Shown here: one piece after another, positions 35,440 to 43,389 of the stretch
Position numbering within the stretch: the stretch's first letter is position 1
Layout of the letters: every line of letters starts with the position of its first letter
Assembly (NCBI GenBank): GCA_963693365.1
Contig: CAVNZM010000013.1
Span: 6,510,001-6,574,000 of the forward strand
Direction: 5' to 3'
From: Amoebidium appalachense
Lineage: Eukaryota; Ichthyosporea
DNA: 64,000 nt
Made by a program: the position numbers and the translations under genes
Notes under the pieces: generated by a model
Databases searched by the model: none
What the model was told of the DNA's origin: nothing
Seen by the model: only the letters and a program-made list of their open reading frames with translations

Positions 35440-38067
35440 CTACTTGACGAGTCGCAACAGCACCGTGTACCGACCGACCACGAGGTTGTCTTCCAAATCA
35501 CGCACCTCGACTGACACGGACGTGGCCGCGGTGCGGTGCATGAGCCACATCTGCCCGTGCGAGCTCAGGAGGTCCGCGCGCACCGTGTGGCCGTCACGCA
35601 CCAGCACGTACGTCAGGCCCGGGCGGGAGCGGCCGGCGTAGTCGTTGGGGTCGGTGGGCATGGTTTCGGCAGTGGATGGGTCCGACTGGAGGGCGGGCCG
35701 GCACCAACTGACGCCCCTGCCGAAGACGTCATCGATCTTGACATAGAAAAGCATGGTCGCAGGGGCTGGCCGGGGACACGGAACCATTAAGGCGCTGCCG
35801 TCCGTGTAGTAATACCTTCTGGGCGGACGAAACTGCAAGATGCCCACCCTGTCCAGGGCGCTGTTTTCGAAGTAGCTCCGCCTAATGCTCGCCCAATCCA
35901 TTTTAGCCGTAACCATCTTCGGGGGTAAAGGGGTATCAAAGTCGACGTCATTGAATGATTCATAGATACGACATGATAGAACTTTTTTTGTGGGCTCTGA
36001 TATCCCAAGGGCACGGCAGAGGGGGCCGGTGAATTCTACACGGATTGGTGTTCTGAAATACTCCGGTGACATATAACACAGGTGGCGAAGACGCAACGAA
36101 TCGTCAGTCCAGAGCAGGGCATTTTCCCAGTTAGGGCGGACGAATATAGTGTAGGTATTCAACTTATCGTCGTCACCTAAGGGTTGATGACCGATTCTCA
36201 TGTATACCGCCCTTAAATCTTCCACCACTGCGTCCATAGGATTAGGCGTGTTAGGCACTGGGTTTTCCTCTGTGAGAATGTACATCAGCGCAAAATATTC
36301 TGGCCCGTAGTTGTCCATCCAAGGCTTCATAATGGGGACTGGGCCGTAGGGGTATTCCGCCATTTCGCTTTGTAACCTTGCATCATAGACTATTGGTTCT
36401 GGGTAACTGATCTTTTTTTCTCGGCACACATGTGCAAGTTCCAATGGGGATTTCACTTCTAAATAGAAAGGCATTAGATAGTCGTGTTTGACCTCGGATG
36501 GTTCTATCCTGTTATCGACATGTGGATTATATGGTGATAAACTGACTTCGAATGTGTGGACTGTGTATTTTGACACATCAACAGTAACAAGCGATCCAAA
36601 CTCATTTGAAGTGTAGTAGTATTGGTCTGTACCATGCTGAACCCTGTATATAGTTTGTCGTTCGGAAACTTCATTCCCGCCACGAAATTTCCAATTGAAC
36701 CGATATAGTATACTCTCCAAGAGCACGTGTTCAATTGTATAGTTTATGTCAGAGATCCGATCTGTTTCACCGTACAGAGGTTGCGCAAAAAGAAGCCCCC
36801 TGTGTATTCTGGCAACGACTGTCCTGCTGGCCAACATGCGGTCATCGATGACGACTATTGAATTAGCCTCTCGTGGCTTTAGTGAAGAATACGGGTCATG
36901 CCCACCAGCTTGGAACCACTCAAGCAGCTCAATAGGCATTGATTCCAGAGGGCGGCTTGAGGGGAAGGTTGTGGTCGCGTGAACTCTAAGTCTCGTGTAA
37001 CTCGCACAGTCTTTGGTGTCTTGGAAGTCTTCTGGTGTATAAAAACAGGCCCTATCGCTTAGTGTACCAGCCGGCAGATCCGGTTTAATATGTGCGCCTG
37101 ACCCGAAGCCAGCCATTCCCATATTGCCGAACCAGCCTTCATGTATGATTAAAGGTCCATCCGGTGTTTGCCTCGGTGGTTGAATAAATTCTATCTTTTT
37201 CTTGTATGTATCAAGAGTCTTCAAAACAGGCCAACTCTGCATGGGCACAAGACTGATTGGATATCTGTTCCATTGTATAATGCGTGGAACAGCCGTCCCA
37301 TTGATATGAAGATCTTGATACGTAGAGTCTGTAGGGTCAAGCTCGGTTGGGCTCAGGCTATGATTGAGAAACCCAATGGTTGATGTTCGGTCGTAAATTG
37401 GTGGTCTTAAACCAAAACTATCCAGAATATGATTAGATGACAGATACGTCGCCTGAATCCCAAAATTGAAACGTTTGATCATCGTGTCAATGAGATATGC
37501 AGCCGTGTAACGACCTTCGGGGATATTCACGCTGACAGTAATATCACGAAAAGGTGGATCGGGATTGGTAAGAAGTGTGGGTGCATCTCGCACCACACAA
37601 CTGACAGTGTTGTTCTTCGCCGTCACAACAAAACCCTCCTCCGTGCTCCCGTGCACGGTCACTGACTCTACTTGCACCCCCCGAACGCCGTGCACGCGCT
37701 GTGCGATCTGTGTGGTCACCTTGGAATCGGGTGCGGCCATTGAATTGCTCAGGAGCACATACTCGTCCTCCACTCTACCGCCCGCATCTCGGCTGTATCC
37801 ACCCATCCCCGCCTGCACGTTACCCCCGTCTGCCCCATGCTCACGGCTGCCCGACGTGGAACCCTCCCTCACGGTCCGCGTCTGCGCCTGCCGAACTGCA
37901 CCCCCCACGCCCTGCTTGTTCTGCTGTCTCTGCGCATTTCCCTGCTCTCCCCCTTCCACAAAGGCCTTCATCTCGGCGTAGATCTTGGCCCGGGACCCGG
38001 AGTACGGGGGCATGCCGGGCGTGCGCGACGCACGCCGCCCGTCGCTGTCTGAACCCCGCGTGGCCAT
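35440..38067 (-). CDS. Capsid (penton/minor capsid)-like protein, 875 aa
   Basis: A long uninterrupted frame of 875 aa. Residues 1-100 are a low-complexity Gly/Gln/Ser arm. Residues 170-200 carry ITVSVNIPEGRYTAAYLID, the 'strand, G-x-Y, helix' motif seen near the N-terminus of minor capsid or penton proteins of nucleocytoplasmic viruses, virophages and polinton-like viruses. Later VEFTGPLCRALGI and a final beta-rich segment ending in VGRYTVLLRL fit a jelly-roll ending. A second protein (53332-54690) repeats this layout at about half the size. Codon use changes: about 35850-37550 is more AT-rich than both ends of the gene, which hints at a recombined or differently aged middle part. Confidence 0.6.
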   Translation of the reverse strand: MATRGSDSDGRRASRTPGMPPYSGSRAKIYAEMKAFVEGGEQGNAQRQQNKQGVGGAVRQAQTRTVREGSTSGSREHGADGGNVQAGMGGYSRDAGGRVEDEYVLLSNSMAAPDSKVTTQIAQRVHGVRGVQVESVTVHGSTEEGFVVTAKNNTVSCVVRDAPTLLTNPDPPFRDITVSVNIPEGRYTAAYLIDTMIKRFNFGIQATYLSSNHILDSFGLRPPIYDRTSTIGFLNHSLSPTELDPTDSTYQDLHINGTAVPRIIQWNRYPISLVPMQSWPVLKTLDTYKKKIEFIQPPRQTPDGPLIIHEGWFGNMGMAGFGSGAHIKPDLPAGTLSDRACFYTPEDFQDTKDCASYTRLRVHATTTFPSSRPLESMPIELLEWFQAGGHDPYSSLKPREANSIVVIDDRMLASRTVVARIHRGLLFAQPLYGETDRISDINYTIEHVLLESILYRFNWKFRGGNEVSERQTIYRVQHGTDQYYYTSNEFGSLVTVDVSKYTVHTFEVSLSPYNPHVDNRIEPSEVKHDYLMPFYLEVKSPLELAHVCREKKISYPEPIVYDARLQSEMAEYPYGPVPIMKPWMDNYGPEYFALMYILTEENPVPNTPNPMDAVVEDLRAVYMRIGHQPLGDDDKLNTYTIFVRPNWENALLWTDDSLRLRHLCYMSPEYFRTPIRVEFTGPLCRALGISEPTKKVLSCRIYESFNDVDFDTPLPPKMVTAKMDWASIRRSYFENSALDRVGILQFRPPRRYYYTDGSALMVPCPRPAPATMLFYVKIDDVFGRGVSWCRPALQSDPSTAETMPTDPNDYAGRSRPGLTYVLVRDGHTVRADLLSSHGQMWLMHRTAATSVSVEVRDLEDNLVVGRYTVLLRLVK

Positions 38068-38083
38068 TAGTGAGTCTCACCAT

Positions 38084-38089
38084 TTTATT
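38084..38089 (-). terminator. AATAAA poly(A) signal after tail-anchored gene
   Basis: TTTATT on the plus strand, i.e. AATAAA on the minus, 3 nt after the stop region at 38093. The same motif closely follows or overlaps the stops at 34577 (34561-34566), 40323 (40322-40327), 43390 (43359-43364) and 54690 (54686-54691), suggesting eukaryote-type 3' processing. Confidence 0.55.
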
Positions 38090-38092
38090 GGA

Positions 38093-39535
38093 TCAACCAG
38101 CTCCCAGCAGCAGCAGCACGAGCGCCACCGCGATCACCAGGCCCCAGAACGCCGCGGCGTTCGCGTGCGCCCAGGCGCTTGCCGACCCCAGTGGTGTTGG
38201 GGCAGGCTGTGTCGGCACAGGCGGCGCAGGCGGGTTCTGCGAGTCCTTTCCAGCCTCCCCAGGCACACCGGGTACGGCCGGAGCCCCGGGCTCTGAGGGC
38301 TTGTTGTCGGGGTTGGTGTTGGTGGTGGTGGCACCCGACTCCTCCTTGCCGATCTGCATGAGGCACTGCTGTACCTGCGTGGCCTGGATCTTGGCGTCAG
38401 TGTTCTCCGTGACCTCCATGGCCTGGTTGCAGATCTGCACGTTGAGCGCCGTGCACTCCTCGTTCTCCATGTCGCGCGTCTTGTAGCCCTGCACCTTGCA
38501 CACGGCGTGGTGGCACTGCACGCTCCAGCCGAACTTCTTCTTGAGTGTGGCGTGGTCCATTCCCGCCGGCAGCGGCGCAAAGCACCCGCACGTGGGATCA
38601 TTGACCCCGGCCTCGGTCTTGCAAAAGAACTCGGCATATGCATTCACAGCGCTGTCCTGTGTTGCCGGGAAAAGGTAGTTCTTGTCCATGCGAGCCTGGT
38701 CGTGCAGCGGAACCACCGAATCGTCCCGCCCGCGCGAAAACTCGAGGAGGTCGCGCAGCCGCAGCGGCCTAGCGGTGTCCCAGTTCTGCTCTCGCTTGTA
38801 GTCAAACTTGTACACCAGGTAGCGGTCGTGCATGCGCAGGAGGCTCACGGGCCGCATGGTGTGGTCGTTTCCCTTGGCCAGCTCGCCGCGGTACTGGACT
38901 CGCAGCTTGGACTGCTGCAGGGACACAAGGTGGCGGTGCGGGGCGCGCAGCCAGTAGTCCGGGTTCCAGTACTTCTGGTAGTCGTCCCACTTCCAGTCCT
39001 GGTTCTTCCTGGAGGCTGAAGGGGCGCACATCTTGTCGCCGGGGTTGTACGTGGGGAAGGCCGGTTGGTCGCTGAGCGCCACGTAGTCGGCCGGGCACGT
39101 GAGCACCTTGAGCCGGGTGGCGTTCTGGCGGGTGCTGGCCGGGCACCCAACGGCCTGTGCGTCCTCCTGGATGTCTGCCAGGCTGGGGGTGTAGCAGAAT
39201 CGCGGGTCGTCGTAGATCAGACACACCAGGTCCGAGTCGACGGGGTTGTACTCGGGGTCGCCGTGGTTTCGCCTGCAGCCGGCGGGGTCCTCTGCGGTCG
39301 CACACGAGGCCCACGACACAAAAGAGACGGCCTTGTATTTCGGGAACGCAGGGTGTGGCAGGGGGAACTGGAGCTTGAGCGAGGGCATGCGCCCACCGTG
39401 GTGCGCCCACTCGTTGCCGAACTGCCAGTCCCACAGTTGCTTTCGGTACTCGTCCCAGCGCACGAACTTCCACGGGTAGTCCGGGTTCTCCTTGAGACGC
39501 TCGATGTCGTCCTTTCCCCAGGTGATGTTGGCCAT
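38093..39535 (-). CDS. Cys-rich tail-anchored protein, A16/G9/J5-like candidate
   Basis: A 480-aa product with many cysteines, a Pro/Gly/Thr-rich stalk (about 400-455) and a single C-terminal hydrophobic segment (AFWGLVIAVALVLLLLGAG) at the end. The Cys pattern around residues 335-390 (CGCF, QCHHAVCKVQGY, ECTALNVQIC) recalls the conserved core of the poxvirus A16/G9/J5 entry-fusion family, which is also tail-anchored and Cys-rich. This is a pattern judgement only. It would sit in the virion membrane and act in membrane fusion. Its ATG overlaps the TGA of the aquaporin gene by one base, so the two are probably expressed together. Confidence 0.5.
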   Translation of the reverse strand: MANITWGKDDIERLKENPDYPWKFVRWDEYRKQLWDWQFGNEWAHHGGRMPSLKLQFPLPHPAFPKYKAVSFVSWASCATAEDPAGCRRNHGDPEYNPVDSDLVCLIYDDPRFCYTPSLADIQEDAQAVGCPASTRQNATRLKVLTCPADYVALSDQPAFPTYNPGDKMCAPSASRKNQDWKWDDYQKYWNPDYWLRAPHRHLVSLQQSKLRVQYRGELAKGNDHTMRPVSLLRMHDRYLVYKFDYKREQNWDTARPLRLRDLLEFSRGRDDSVVPLHDQARMDKNYLFPATQDSAVNAYAEFFCKTEAGVNDPTCGCFAPLPAGMDHATLKKKFGWSVQCHHAVCKVQGYKTRDMENEECTALNVQICNQAMEVTENTDAKIQATQVQQCLMQIGKEESGATTTNTNPDNKPSEPGAPAVPGVPGEAGKDSQNPPAPPVPTQPAPTPLGSASAWAHANAAAFWGLVIAVALVLLLLGAG

Positions 39536-40287
39536 CAGTTACCATCCTCCCCATTAATTTGTGCACGCCGGGCCTGCAGCCAAAGCAGCGCGCGGGCGGC
39601 CAGGGCACCAGCCACGCCGCCCAGCAGGGGCCCCAGGAAGAAGATCCACAGGTGCTTGAGGTCGTGGCTGTCGCCAAACGTGGCCGCCGCAAGGCTTCTT
39701 GCGGGGTTGATGGAGCAGCCGGTGACAGTGACCAACAGCATGTGCATGAGAAACACCACAGACCCGATGGCGAGAGGGGAAATGACGGGCGCGACGTCCT
39801 CAAGCTTGGGATGCTTGCATGCCAGCGACACCGTAAACACCAAGAACGCCGTGGCGAGCAACTCCATGGCCAGGGCCTCGGCCTGGGTGGTCCCGCTGAC
39901 AAGCCCGTTTGTTCCGAACGAGCCGTGGAGGGCGGGAGGCATGCCGGCCCGCAGCAACGCCGTGCCCACGATACCTCCGGTAAACTGGGCGGTGAAGTAG
40001 AGCGGGAGAAGCACGGGGTCCAGCCAACCGGCGGCAACCATGCCCAGAGTCACCGCCGGGTTGACGTGGGCACCCGACACGGGGCCCAGCACGGCCACCA
40101 GCCCCCCAACAACACCCCCGAACCCGGCGGCCACAGCAAGGACGTCAGCGGCCGATGATGCACCGTGTGAGGTTTCACCCGTGGCCATGGCGATGCCGAT
40201 GGCGGTGAAGGTGAGCAGGGCGGTGCCGCAGAACTCGGCGATGAAGGTGGGGGCGTTGTGCAGGAGGAAGGACTTCACGCTCTGCAT
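39535..40287 (-). CDS. Aquaporin (MIP family channel)
   Basis: A 250-aa protein from ATG at 40287, the normal length for the family. Both pore half-helices are intact: SGAHVNPAVTLG (NPA at about 76-78) and GCSINPARSLA (NPA at about 194-196, with the selectivity-filter Arg next to it). The His in VVFLMHMLL (about 182), 12 residues before the second NPA, is the residue typical of water-selective aquaporins rather than glycerol channels. Six hydrophobic segments are visible. It would allow water flux across a host or virion membrane. Viral MIP genes are known in some chlorella viruses but are rare. It lies upstream of the tail-anchored gene with a TGATG overlap. Confidence 0.93.
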   Translation of the reverse strand: MQSVKSFLLHNAPTFIAEFCGTALLTFTAIGIAMATGETSHGASSAADVLAVAAGFGGVVGGLVAVLGPVSGAHVNPAVTLGMVAAGWLDPVLLPLYFTAQFTGGIVGTALLRAGMPPALHGSFGTNGLVSGTTQAEALAMELLATAFLVFTVSLACKHPKLEDVAPVISPLAIGSVVFLMHMLLVTVTGCSINPARSLAAATFGDSHDLKHLWIFFLGPLLGGVAGALAARALLWLQARRAQINGEDGN

Positions 40288-40322
40288 GGTTGAGTGTGGC
40301 ACACATTTTGTGGGGTGGTGGT

Positions 40323-41153
40323 TTATTTGGACTTTTTGAGGATCTCGCGGGGGCGCTCTACCAGCATGCCAAGGGAAGTGTGTGGGGGGACCAGGTGGAT
40401 GATCTCGGTGGCGCTCTCCGTGGTGTTGTACGGCTCGCTTAGGAGCACCACGGAGTCGTACCCACGGGCCCGGGCCTCATTGATGAGGTCGAAGTCGTAG
40501 AAGTCGAAGTAGCCCGTTCCAACAATGGAGCTGTAGTGCGCGCCGCTGCGCATGAGCTCGACGAGTCTGTCCACCTCGGCCACGTAGTGCTTCTTGTTCT
40601 GCGTTTTGGAGAGCACCTGAGACACGAAGTACTGGTCGCCCGGATGGAAGGACTCTTTGGTCAGTCGGTTGTGGAAGTTCCAGTTTAGCTGCACCAGCGC
40701 GTCCAGCTTGGTTTTGGCCACCAGGGGGTTGGCCAGGTTCAGGTACAGGGCGGTGGTGTCTGGGGCGGCATAGTAAAAGGTATAGGTGGGGCCATTTGGT
40801 GCCTTGCGTACGTCACTGGCCCGTCCGAACCGCATGACCTCCACGTACCCCCTGCTAAACGACTCCAGTTTGGGAAACGGCCGCGTGGTGCACGTCGTCG
40901 AGGGCTCACGGTACAGCTTGTCCCGCCTACAGAATTTTGGCGGGTTTTTAAGAAGGAAGTAAGCGTTGCGCCTGCGCAGGTCGAATGGGCAGCTGTCGGT
41001 CTTGTGCACGGCCTTCATGTAGTGTGGGTTGCAGCGGCTGGCCTTGAGCTTGTCGTAGCTGAAGACGCGCTTGCGGGCGCTGCTGTTGAACAGGTGCTTG
41101 TACTCGGTGATGGGCCGTAGCGGCCTGCGCTCACGCGTGCTGGGTGCGTCCAT
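40323..41153 (-). CDS. ADP-ribosyltransferase-like protein
   Basis: A 276-aa product from ATG at 41153, chosen because the upstream gene ends at 41161. The C-terminal two thirds has TFYYAAPDTTALYLNLANPL and, about 80 residues later, ARARGYDSVVLLSEPY then TEIIHLVPP. This order ('Y-L-x-hydrophobic-x-NP', 'GYD-x-hydrophobic', then a Glu before a hydrophobic strand and P) is that of ART-fold domains such as the ones in phage polyvalent proteins. The catalytic Glu would be in ATEIIHL. N-terminus is basic. Its target, if it is an enzyme, is unknown. The stop overlaps an AATAAA. Confidence 0.45.
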   Translation of the reverse strand: MDAPSTRERRPLRPITEYKHLFNSSARKRVFSYDKLKASRCNPHYMKAVHKTDSCPFDLRRRNAYFLLKNPPKFCRRDKLYREPSTTCTTRPFPKLESFSRGYVEVMRFGRASDVRKAPNGPTYTFYYAAPDTTALYLNLANPLVAKTKLDALVQLNWNFHNRLTKESFHPGDQYFVSQVLSKTQNKKHYVAEVDRLVELMRSGAHYSSIVGTGYFDFYDFDLINEARARGYDSVVLLSEPYNTTESATEIIHLVPPHTSLGMLVERPREILKKSK

Positions 41154-41160
41154 CGTGTTG

Positions 41161-41370
41161 TCAGTTGGCCTTCTTTTTTTGCTCGGGGGCCACCGCAGCC
41201 GCCTTGGCACTGCGCGACCGGAAAATCTCCTCGTACATCTTCTCCATGGACGGCCGCGGGGTCTGCTCGGTCACCTCCCTGCCGTTGAGCTGCAGGTACG
41301 TGATCAGTTGGGCAGTGGAAAGGTGGTCGGCCAGACCCACGTGTGGGGATGTGCGGGCGTGCTTGCGCAT
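41161..41370 (-). CDS. Small SAP-like protein
   Basis: A 69-aa product. Residues 15-48 (LADHLSTAQLITYLQLNGRE, then EKMYEEIF) have the helix-turn-helix spacing of a SAP motif: a Leu-rich first helix, a Gly/Asn turn and a second helix. SAP motifs bind DNA. The C-terminus is Ala/Lys-rich (APEQKKKAN). It lies between two ART-like genes with 7 bp to the next and 30 bp from the previous. The match is short and I hold it loosely. Confidence 0.5.
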   Translation of the reverse strand: MRKHARTSPHVGLADHLSTAQLITYLQLNGREVTEQTPRPSMEKMYEEIFRSRSAKAAAVAPEQKKKAN

Positions 41371-41400
41371 GTTCTACAGGAGGGGGAACAATTTACAACT

Positions 41401-41784
41401 TTACTCAAGCACCCGCCCGGGGTTCAGCAGCACCAGGGCCTCCTTGGGCCCGCCCTGGGCCTTGCTGCCCCGCACGTACCAGCCGTCCACGCCGAACGCC
41501 TGGCACAGCGTGCGTGCGCGGCGCTGCTGCACGGCCGTCAGCTTCGTGCGCTGCGAGAGCGCGAGCAGCAGCTGCTTCTCGGGGCTGGGCTGCCCGAGGT
41601 CGGGGAGGAGCAGCGTGATGTCGGTCTTCACGGTGTACTGGACGGCATGGACGCCCCTCTTCGCGAGGTGCGTGCCGTTGCTGAGGATGCGGGCGCCCTT
41701 ACGGATAGCGAGGGTGACGTTGCCGTTGAAGTGGCGGGAGTTGCACATCTTGCGGTCGAGACACAACCCGTTCGGTGCGGGCAT
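41401..41784 (-). CDS. Small protein with ART-like C-terminus
   Basis: A 127-aa product starting at ATG 41784. The C-terminal 35 residues (FGVDGWYVRGSK, then KEALVLLNPGRVLE) resemble the 'DGW..., E-hydrophobic-L-x-NP' ending of viral ADP-ribosyltransferase-like domains, and VQYTVKTDITLLLPDLG resembles the strand before it. The NAD-binding first half is not obvious, so this may be a degenerate or unrelated fold. First gene of the minus-strand block; it shares a 130-bp divergent promoter region with the spliced BRO-like gene. Confidence 0.4.
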   Translation of the reverse strand: MPAPNGLCLDRKMCNSRHFNGNVTLAIRKGARILSNGTHLAKRGVHAVQYTVKTDITLLLPDLGQPSPEKQLLLALSQRTKLTAVQQRRARTLCQAFGVDGWYVRGSKAQGGPKEALVLLNPGRVLE

Positions 41785-41872
41785 TTACGAGGGGCTTGCA
41801 TTATGTGAGGTGCTTTCGGCTTGGCACGCTGCGGCTGTTGGTTTTTGCACTTCATGGGCTTCCTGGCGAAGG

Positions 41873-41880
41873 TATAAAAG
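41873..41880 (+). promoter_or_regulatory. TATA box of spliced BRO-like gene
   Basis: TATAAAAG, 35 nt before the ATG at 41915, within the divergent gap 41785-41914. The same box at the same distance precedes other genes in this piece (44786, 47255, 56672, 60892). Confidence 0.6.
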
Positions 41881-41914
41881 GCCAACACACTCCCACAGGA
41901 GCTCAGTCTGCAAC

Positions 41915-43100
41915 ATGGCACTCCCTCCACCTTCATCTACTCTGACCTCTACCCTGGGGCCCAAGGCTTCACTGCTCGGCGAGTTCGCCAAGTTCTGGGA
42001 CCTGGACGGCGACATCGACGAGCTGGCCATCAACGAGGAGCTGAGCGGGGCCCGTGTGCAGGCGCTGTTGTTCAACTACAAGAACGACAGGGACGGAAGA
42101 CTCGCCATTGCCGAACATTTCAAGAACCGCGAACTGACAGAGGGACATGACTACCGTTTTGTTACAAAGAGGTGAGACAGACAGACAGCCCCGAAACATG
42201 ATTTTAATTTTTAATATTACATCAAAGACCCTCTATCCAATGGGAATTTGCGACCCCTGGGTCGCAAAAAAGGATGATTGGACAATAGCTCTGTGAACTT
42301 CCAAATATGGCAATTCTAAAATAATTGACAAGTGAACATTCTGACTTGCGGACTTCAACTGCAGGGCACAGGGGCGTGGTCGACCCGTGACGGAGATTTT
42401 CATGAACCCCAAGACCTTCAAGTTGCTCGTCATGACCGTCCAGACTGCCATCGGACACGAAGTGCGCTACTACTACTGGCGGGTCGAACAAGCCTTCAAG
42501 GTACTGCACCGCCAGAACCGTGCTCAGGTCGAGGCCGCTCTGGCCGAGGCAACCGCGCGTGCCCTTGAGCACGAGACCCACATCATGCAGCTGTCCAACA
42601 ACCTGGAGAAGATGGAGCAGTGGTACACGCAGACGGCAGAGCTTCTGGACTCCGCCAACGAGCGCCTGGCAATGCACGAGTGCGACGATGACCACCCCCA
42701 GCGCATCGTGTCCCTTCCCCCTGGAACAATCCCTGTGGCTCGCTGCATGGAGACGGACTACGGGAGAGAGCTGGCCCGCAAGGTGTTCCATGACGCAGCC
42801 ATAGTGCTGTGGCGCAACCACGAGGAGTTCGAGCACCGGTTTGACCCCAGCTACTGGAACACGTTCATCAAGTGGCACATGAATGTGGACGTCGATCAGG
42901 GCATGTACCGCTCGCACATCAACGTGTACACCGCCATGTGTAAGGCCGCAAACGTCCTGCACGGGGTGCCCAAGATTACCCACCTGACCTACACCCAGCT
43001 CTATGATGTGCTGCGCCGCCTGGTGCAGATGGGCTGCGACCTGGTGCAGAAGACCGAACTCGAGTTGGTGTTCGGTGACCAGATCTACATCCCTCTTTAG
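41915..43100 (+). CDS. MSV199/BRO-type DNA-binding protein, spliced (2 exons)
   Basis: Exon 1 is 41915-42171, exon 2 is 42365-43100; joined they give 330 aa. The intron (193 bp) begins GTGAGA and ends CTGCAG. Evidence for splicing is that a single MSV199-like domain crosses the junction: EHFKNRELTEGHDYRFVTKR in exon 1 continues as GRGRPVTEIFMNPKTFKLLV and GHEVRYYYWRVEQAF in exon 2. This is the family's 'GRP...EI...P..FK.L.M...G..VR.YY...E' order. After it come a coiled coil (about 130-180) and an unassigned C-terminal domain. Such proteins are DNA-binding regulators in large DNA viruses. Without splicing, exon 1 would stop at once and exon 2 would lack half its domain. Confidence 0.72.
42172..42364 (+). 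other. GT-AG intron in viral gene
   Basis: 193 bp, AT-richer than the flanking exons, with GTGAGA donor, TTCAACTGCAG acceptor and candidate branch-site sequence (AATTGAC, about 42322-42328). It contains a short palindrome GCGACCCCTGGGTCGC (42249-42264) and two ATTGG/CCAAT boxes. No open frame, so not a coding homing intron. Confidence 0.65.
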
Positions 43101-43211
43101 AGGGTTCGGGGGGGGGGGTCGTGTTAATTTTTAGCCATTGGCTTGAACCATTTTTGACACCCGTGGGTGTAGAAATTCCGGTGATTTGATTGGTCCGTAT
43201 TGTCTCACTTC

Positions 43212-43340
43212 TCAAATAAAGTACCCGTTCAGTTCGTTCAGCAGGTTCAGCAGCATGGCCGCAAACAGCACGAACGTGGCAATCAGTCGCGCGTACTTGA
43301 GCTTGTAGTCAAACGTCCATTGGTCGGGCAGGAGCTTCAT
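43212..43340 (-). CDS. 42-aa membrane protein
   Basis: A short frame from ATG at 43340 to TGA at 43212. A charged N-terminus (MKLLPDQWTFDYKLKYAR) is followed by one hydrophobic segment (LIATFVLFAAMLLNLL) and a short polar tail. The codon use is the GC-rich pattern of neighbours and it fills an otherwise empty space between the BRO-like and coiled-coil genes. Small single-span virion membrane proteins are common in large DNA viruses; no family is recognised. Confidence 0.55.
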   Translation of the reverse strand: MKLLPDQWTFDYKLKYARLIATFVLFAAMLLNLLNELNGYFI

Positions 43341-43389
43341 GTTGCTTCAGCCCCCTATTTTATTGCCTGGTTGCCCCGTCCCCACCCCC

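Noticed and set aside
38802-40037. 411-codon minus-strand frame
   Set aside because: An out-of-frame shadow across the aquaporin and Cys-rich genes; composition is Arg/Pro/Ser-rich as expected for a shifted frame of GC-rich DNA.
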